This document shows positions 58,601-64,000 of a stretch of DNA of 64,000 nt, piece after piece. The notes beneath the pieces are model-generated. The model saw only the letters and a program-made list of their open reading frames with translations. It ran no database searches and was not told where the DNA came from. The translations under genes were made by a program, and so were the position numbers. Origin of the DNA: Clavelina lepadiformis (Eukaryota > Chordata > Ascidiacea > Aplousobranchia > Clavelinidae). The stretch spans positions 21,824,860 to 21,888,859 of the forward strand of contig NC_135244.1 in the NCBI RefSeq assembly GCF_947623445.1, in the 5' to 3' direction. Each line of letters begins with the position of its first letter. Positions within the stretch are counted from its first letter, which is position 1.

Positions 58601-61600
58601 AGTTGATTGCCCTCTCCAGGTTTGTCAGGTCCAGCTCCCAACGATCCAGTGTAACGAGCTAGAGCGGCTCCTCCAAAAACAGCAACTTTGCAACGAAGAT
58701 CAGCAGTCATGAGAATGTTGTCCGGTTTCAAATCACCGTGAGCGATTCTACGATCTTTCAGGATTGTGTGCAGATGAGATAGAGCATCTGAAACGTCATA
58801 ACCAATCCGTAAGAGAATTGGAGGTGAAATCCGGTCAAGAACAGGATGAAAGATCAAGTCTAGAAGTGATCCTCCTGGCATGTGCTCCATGGCTATTCCG
58901 AAGAAACATCCTTCCCACTCAAGCAATCCTTCGATGTGCACCACGTGCTCGTTCTTAACTAAACGCAACATCTGGAGCTCTTTGATTAAGCTGCAGGAAA
59001 AATAAATTGTTAACTTATTTCGAACATCTGCAATGGTATTTGGTTTGTTGTGAATGTAATCCAAGTTTCCAAGTTTTCAACATTCATTTTTATCATTTCT
59101 ATGATTTTTTTGCATTCTCAACGATGCTTTTTAAGTTATGATAATTTTAACTATACCTAAGTTTTGATGTAGCTGCTTTTTTGTCTGATTTTGTAGGCAA
59201 TTGACATTTGATTGCTAATCTTCCAAGCCGAGGATGGAAACCGAGAAGAACTATTCCATAACCTCCTCTTCCAAGAGAGTTATCTCTTTCATTGCAGATG
59301 ATTTCACTGGCGTTGAAAAGAGCAACTGGATCAGCTTGTGCAGAAGATGTGGATTTCTGCAAATGTATGTTGTGTTTAATAACTATTAATTTACTTTGCA
59401 ACGTCATCAGTTCTTCATCAAAAGCGTTCCTAAAATGGAGATCATTAAACAGTTTCATTACATCACAGTGTAGTCCGTAAATGTTGTAAGGGTTAACAGT
59501 TCCTTGTAATATGAGTTCTGACGTAAAATTTTACGGTGCTGTCAAAAACTCAAACAATATTAATTCAGCAAAGGTAAGCAATCTAGCAAAGGTAGTGGCA
59601 CCTTTAAGCAAGCAAATATTTGTCACAAACAACTAGTAGCAGGGATGGAAGAAACAAGCTCAAATTATTGGTTTGTCAAAGATTACAAGACCTGTAAGAT
59701 TTAGCTTTCTTGGGATTTGAAATATTTTTGTAATGAAGCTTCGCAACAGCTAAAACATATTTTCCATCTACAGTGATGTTTAAGGCTGTGTTGTGGCAAA
59801 TATTTAGCTATGTTCAACACTTTTTTTATTTCAAGATTGTCCTTACAGTTATATAGCTTATAGTTATAGTTCTAACACACTTAGTAATGTGTTTGTATCC
59901 TCATCGTTACTTTCTAAGCTTAATCGCCCACACAGCGCATTACGAATTCTCATGTACACGTCTATATTTTAGGGAATAGATTTTTCTTTGTGTCCAAAAT
60001 GACCCTTTAGATAAAACCGCCTAATGGCCCAAATGGGATGAAGTGTCCCTGGCAGGCATTCGCTCTAAAATCTTATTGCTCACTGCCGTTTTGTATGTGT
60101 GTATGTGCAGTTGTAATGTGCACTCGTTGGTAAACTCATGTTCAGCCAAAGATTTTAGTAGAGTTCTTATGGAAATAACCCCTTTATTTTTTACCTCTTA
60201 CACCACACGTCCACACATGCACTTTGTTTGTTCATTACCAAACATAGAACAATTATCATAGAACAGCTGTGCATTATTTCATGCCATTTTTCAGAAGTAT
60301 GTTTTAAAATACAGTACAGTATCAAGGTTCATTTCAATAACTTGTTTGGTTTGTATGATTAATATGTCCCAAATGTTTAAGCTGAAATAAAATGGCCACA
60401 TTTCTTCTACAAAAAAAAACTTTATGCAGTATCTATACTGTATAGCCAATAATGCACAACCAATAGGTTGCTATTAAGTAGATCAAGTATTTACGGGTGC
60501 TTTACAACTTACTACAATCACACGAACAATAAGATATTTTGTAGTATCTTATGGAGTGTCGGGGTTAATTGTTTTAGGTTGGCTTAAAAAATCAGACACG
60601 TCACATCACAGGATCTTACATGAGCAGGAAAGCAAACGATTTAATAAGCACAGATTCCACCGATCACAATCATGGTTAAAGTAACAGTCTTCGGCTTTTG
60701 CAGATATACTAAGCATGTCGAAAGTGTTTAACTTGTCGTTATTGGTTTATCCTGTTATCAGGTCGCCTGAACCAGGCCTATTTAGAATCTCACAAATCTG
60801 TCTTAAACAGGAGCATTACAGCGCATTGTCCAAGTCAAACAAAAGTTTCGCAATCTAGACTTTAAGGTTGTTGACCTAAGGTAAACTCTTATATTTAAGT
60901 TAAAAAACAAAATTAAATTTAAATGGGCAAACAATGTGATCATCTTTCAGAACTTTTATCAAAGTTTTACTGCTTTGTTTGTTATCGCCCATTTAAATTT
61001 AATTTTGTTTGTTCGCCTGACTTTTTGTAAAGTCGAGCAAACATGTTCCCAGTAGTCGTATTGTAAGGATCGTAACCAAAAAGGAACAAAAAGTTTACTA
61101 AATCTTTTGGCTTTGAAACGTACGTTTATTTTATGTCTCAGAATATCATTTGAACAAGTTCAACCCGGCGATGGTTCTTCTAATAAATGTAATATCATCC
61201 TCCATTACCGTGAGCAGCGCAACAAGAATCGAGTTTAAGAGACCCTTCAAAAAGCGTTCAAGCCGCTCAAAAACATGAGTGTGTCGGAATGCATTTCTTC
61301 AATGAATGATTTATTTGATATTCTCTGTGATCTGTCCGGAAATGTTTAAGCCATTGGATCTTTATGTGCAATACTTTTTGCCTACAGAAAATCAAGCACT
61401 TTATCACCAATTACACTAACTCAAATTAAAAACACAATTACGTCCAACTAAATATGACATCCTTTAATTGCAGGTTTGGATGAAACTAGCAGTACTTTAA
61501 GCATTAAACTCGAATAAAATTTCATCCGCGAATTTACATTTGTCGCCCGGTGTATAGGGTTTAGTTGGACCATGCTGACGTCAAAGTAACGTCACATAAA

Positions 61601-61706
61601 AAAGCGTTGAAAACACGAAAGGCCACCTGTCAATGGATTTAAGCGTTATTCACAAAAACATGAATTGATTCAATTCACATAATCAAACTATTCTTACCTC
61701 TGCCAT
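55659..61706 (-). CDS. K7: kinase-TPR gene, DFG Asp replaced by Val
   Basis: Exons on the minus strand: 61706-61698 (ATG GCA GAG, then GTAAGA), 59356-59157, 58990-58176, 58061-57960, 57761-56961, 56494-55659. They join in phase to 920 aa with no stop. Glycine loop GRGGYG, K53 and HGDLKPDN are present, but the DFG motif reads VFG: codon GTT at 58680-58678 where every sister has GAT. That Asp binds the Mg-ATP metal in active kinases, so K7 is probably a pseudokinase. The linker exon and both TPR exons are intact; the protein ends RRN (stop TGA) instead of RRK. Exons 3-5 and their introns are closest to K2. Exon 2, intron 1 and 5' flank are closest to K4. A possible extra 5' exon ATG|GTAAGT is at 61839-61837. 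Confidence 0.82.
60909..61006. repeat. Perfect-arm hairpin in intron 1 of K7
   Basis: Arms AAAATTAAATTTAAATGGGC (60909-60928) and GCCCATTTAAATTTAATTTT (60987-61006) are exact reverse complements with a 58-nt loop. The less perfect version in K2 (10441-10533) and one in K4 (about 29755) share the loop sequence. It may be a miniature transposon or a structured intronic RNA. Confidence 0.65.
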
Positions 61707-62249
61707 CTTGATCAAAGTTTAGCGACAAATTCCTTTTTAAACAAGTAACTTCCCAATCAAAGGACAATGTTGTTCGTCTTGAACCAACCAGATTCATCTA
61801 TTAACTTTATGAACGCTCTAGTCAACGAAAACTTACCATGGTAGCAATCTCCGCTCAAGCTGGGAATGCTTTTGTTAAATGACTTTTTCTTTATTGAAAT
61901 TTGTCCTTCAGCAGGAAGAAATGTTAGCCAAGCCGTCTTGTGATAACTGCGCAATGTAAATAGTTCCCCAACAAGATTACAACGCTTTGTTCAAAGTGCA
62001 ACACAATTTAGTTAATTATTAAATAACCAAAGTTTTTCAGGGATGTTCATCTCATTTATTAAATGTTAAATATTTCTAATTGTTGACCAAACTTAGTTGG
62101 AATAAATTTATTAGTCGTTGAAAATGTGGACCCTGGGCACTAACTATTAAACATTACTGCGCTTGTTATTTCCACAGCATCAACACAACCCAAACGCGGC
62201 CCCATTACTGAATATAACATCTAAAATAAAGATGTTTCCTAGAATAAGC

Positions 62250-62830
62250 TATAATGTGACAACGACCACGAATTTCAGACTACTTAATAGTGAATCCCTA
62301 ACTATCAAAAACACTACAAAGAGACGTAAAAAGCCTGTTGGTATCTAATTCTTGTGATGACGTCAATTAACTATATTTTTAGTTAAAAGAAGGTAGATGC
62401 TGACGTCATTGAAATTACTGATATTTTAACCGAAGCTAAATTTTTCTCAGTTTTCTATTAGTCTTGAGACTTTGCCTAAGCACATTCCGTCCCCCAGCAC
62501 CAGGCTTAATAAAGTTGCTCAAAGAGCATTTGGCTTTGCATTAGAAGCAAGATTTGACACAATCGGTTTATTTTTCGTCCGGTTTCTCACTTCAATTCGC
62601 GAACAATCTCGTAGAATCAGCGTCAGCAGCTTGTTGTGAAAACCAGGAAATCGCGATTAACAACAAATGATCGCTCTTGTAGCGCAACGCGATGTGCTAT
62701 GGAAACCATGGCAACAGATAACATGAATAAGAAATAAACATGGAATCAACCAATTCAATGAAGTCAGATACTTGGAGATCGATACTTTGTGGCAAGCTCT
62801 CATTCGTCAGTGTAAAATGCCATCTGAATT
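62250..62830 (+). pseudogene. Relic R6: decayed TPR exon 5
   Basis: Matches R2 (KHIPSPSTRLNKVAQRAFGFALEA, FANNLVESASAACCENQEIAI), then a stop and frameshifts. It has diverged further than R2/R4. Confidence 0.65.
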
Positions 62831-62916
62831 GCCCATTGTCAGCATCAAGTGGTCAACTGCGTCATATTGTGCAATGCAGTTCTGTATAAAACATATCGTT
62901 ATTATTGTTGGAGCTG

Positions 62917-63230
62917 CGGTAAACCACTAAGATACGGTTGACCTCGTCCGAAAAACGCTTCATTGGCTGCATTGTCGGTAGTGGAGGCACAGGCTTGTCT
63001 TTAATTTGTGTAAATCTCGTGTGTACTGCATGACGGGAAGGTGTGCGTGGACGTTGTGGTCGTTTGTTGTCGGTGTTGAGATCGACATTTTGCAAACGTC
63101 GGGCTAATGCTGACGAGATTGTGTTGATCGCGGGTTGGTTTTTACCATTCGCACAACTTCTTGCAGCTCCTGGCCGACTTTTCGAACGTTTGATAGCAAG
63201 GCGACAATAATGGAATGAAACAAAATTACA
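62917..63230 (-). pseudogene. Captured coding-like fragment of unknown protein
   Basis: This GC-richer segment interrupts a relic tail: gttggagctgc is followed by foreign sequence instead of tgtgatatg. The minus strand is open for about 100 codons through RLAIKRSKSRPGAARS, ALARRLQNVDLNTDNKRP and KPVPPLPTMQPMKRFSDEV, a basic, Pro-rich and protein-like sequence with even codon use. There is no ATG at a natural start; the M at 63095 is internal. It looks like an exon piece from another gene moved here. The source is not recognised. Confidence 0.4.
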
Positions 63231-63339
63231 GCATGAAGACCGCAGCTCTAGTCAACGCCTTCGATGAAAGATTTTCTGAACGCAAAAACGCGGCCTCAAT
63301 ACTGGACATAAAATTTATGACAAAACATGCTTCCTAGAA

Positions 63340-63830
63340 TAATTTAATTTGACAACGACCACGAATTCCTTCTTAAAGGTGTATCTCAAACTACCGAGAA
63401 ACACCACAACGAAGCGGTAAAAGGTCTGTTGGTATCTTATTTCTGTGATGACGTCAACTATACTATTAGTTAAAAGGAGCTAGATGCTGACGTCATTGAA
63501 ATCACTGATATTTTAACCAAAACTAAAATTTCTCAGTTTTCGATTTGTTTTGAGACTTTGCCTAAGCACGTTCCGTCGTCTCCCAGCACCAGGGTTAATA
63601 AAATTGCTCACAGAGCATTTGGCTTTGCAGTAGAAGCAAGATCTGACAGAATCAGATTAAAGAAACTCACATCCATGGAAACCATGGCAACAGATAACAT
63701 GAATGAGAACTAAACATGGAATTAACCACTTCAATGAAGTAAGATGCTTGAAGATCAATACGTTGCGTCAAGCTCTTATTCGTCAGCATAAAACGCCTTC
63801 TGAATTGCTCTTTATCAGCATCAAGTGACC
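63340..63830 (+). pseudogene. Relic R7: decayed TPR exon 5 with internal deletion
   Basis: Matches R2 up to FALEARSD, then the sequence jumps from aaactcacatcc to the ATGGAAACCATGGCAAC segment. The part encoding LQFANNLIES to KASLWKRK is deleted. The relic tail runs to the window end. Confidence 0.65.
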
Positions 63831-64000
63831 ATGTGTCATATTGTGCGGTTCTGTATAAAATATGTCGTTATTATTGTTGAAGCTGCTGTGATATGGTGAT
63901 CTTTATTTACGGATGAAAAGGAGAGTCTTTGCACGTTTTAAACCCGACGATGATTTAAGCTATAACCTTTTTGCAAGTAAGGATTGTCACTCATAATAAT

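Larger units (their letters stand above)
61707..64000. other. 5' flank of K7 with two relics and a captured fragment
   Basis: The K7 promoter should lie just right of 61706. Relics R6 and R7 and a GC-richer coding-like fragment (62917-63230) fill most of the rest. The right edge repeats relic-tail DNA (compare about 12310-12440). No complete gene is seen. Confidence 0.5.

Overview
The window is eukaryotic, AT-rich and intron-bearing. Introns are GT-AG, there are no operons or Shine-Dalgarno sites, and many short non-autonomous DNA transposons (hAT-like, piggyBac-like and TA-target MITEs) are present. This suggests a compact invertebrate metazoan genome. A tunicate-like genome is my guess from intron size and repeat style; nothing in the window proves it.

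The DNA is built from one gene family repeated in a tandem, partly inverted array. Each complete member has six coding exons: (1) a 9-nt start exon encoding MSE or MAE; (2) the kinase N-lobe; (3) the rest of a TKL/RIPK-like protein kinase domain; (4) a 102-nt linker exon; (5) and (6) two exons of about 0.8 kb each, encoding helical TPR-like repeats. The protein is about 920 aa: kinase, linker, then two TPR-like modules. All splice phases (0,2,1,1,1) agree in every copy, so the model is well supported without transcripts. I name the members K1 to K7 from left to right.

Layout: K1 (+) is only a last exon at the left edge. K2 (-, 4562-11236) carries an in-frame stop in the kinase N-lobe and is probably a pseudogene. 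K3 (+, 13689-20678) looks intact and is head-to-head with K2. Positions 19863 to about 40206 are a second, almost identical copy of the first 19.9 kb, holding K4 (-, 24424-31193, intact) and K5 (+, 33676-41022, intact). A third unit starts at about 40207 but is rearranged: homology breaks near a hAT element at 41917-42222 and at a roughly 3 kb insertion (42.44-45.5 kb). K6 (-, 47064-52349) follows, with a chimeric 5' end. Last is K7 (-, 55659-61706), whose DFG motif has lost its Asp.

Between genes lie decayed copies of TPR exon 5 (seven relics), transposons, and one captured foreign-looking coding fragment (62.9-63.2 kb). Insertions that differ between otherwise identical units (a piggyBac-like MITE, a solo-LTR-like insert and a nested hAT MITE with an excision-like footprint) show the duplication is young.

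Function is inferred. A kinase fused to TPR repeats suggests a signalling adaptor or sensor in which the TPR modules bind a partner and the kinase transmits the signal. Recent expansion, inversion, gene conversion and kinase-dead or truncated members resemble fast-evolving recognition families, but no ligand, pathway or immune role can be read from the sequence.
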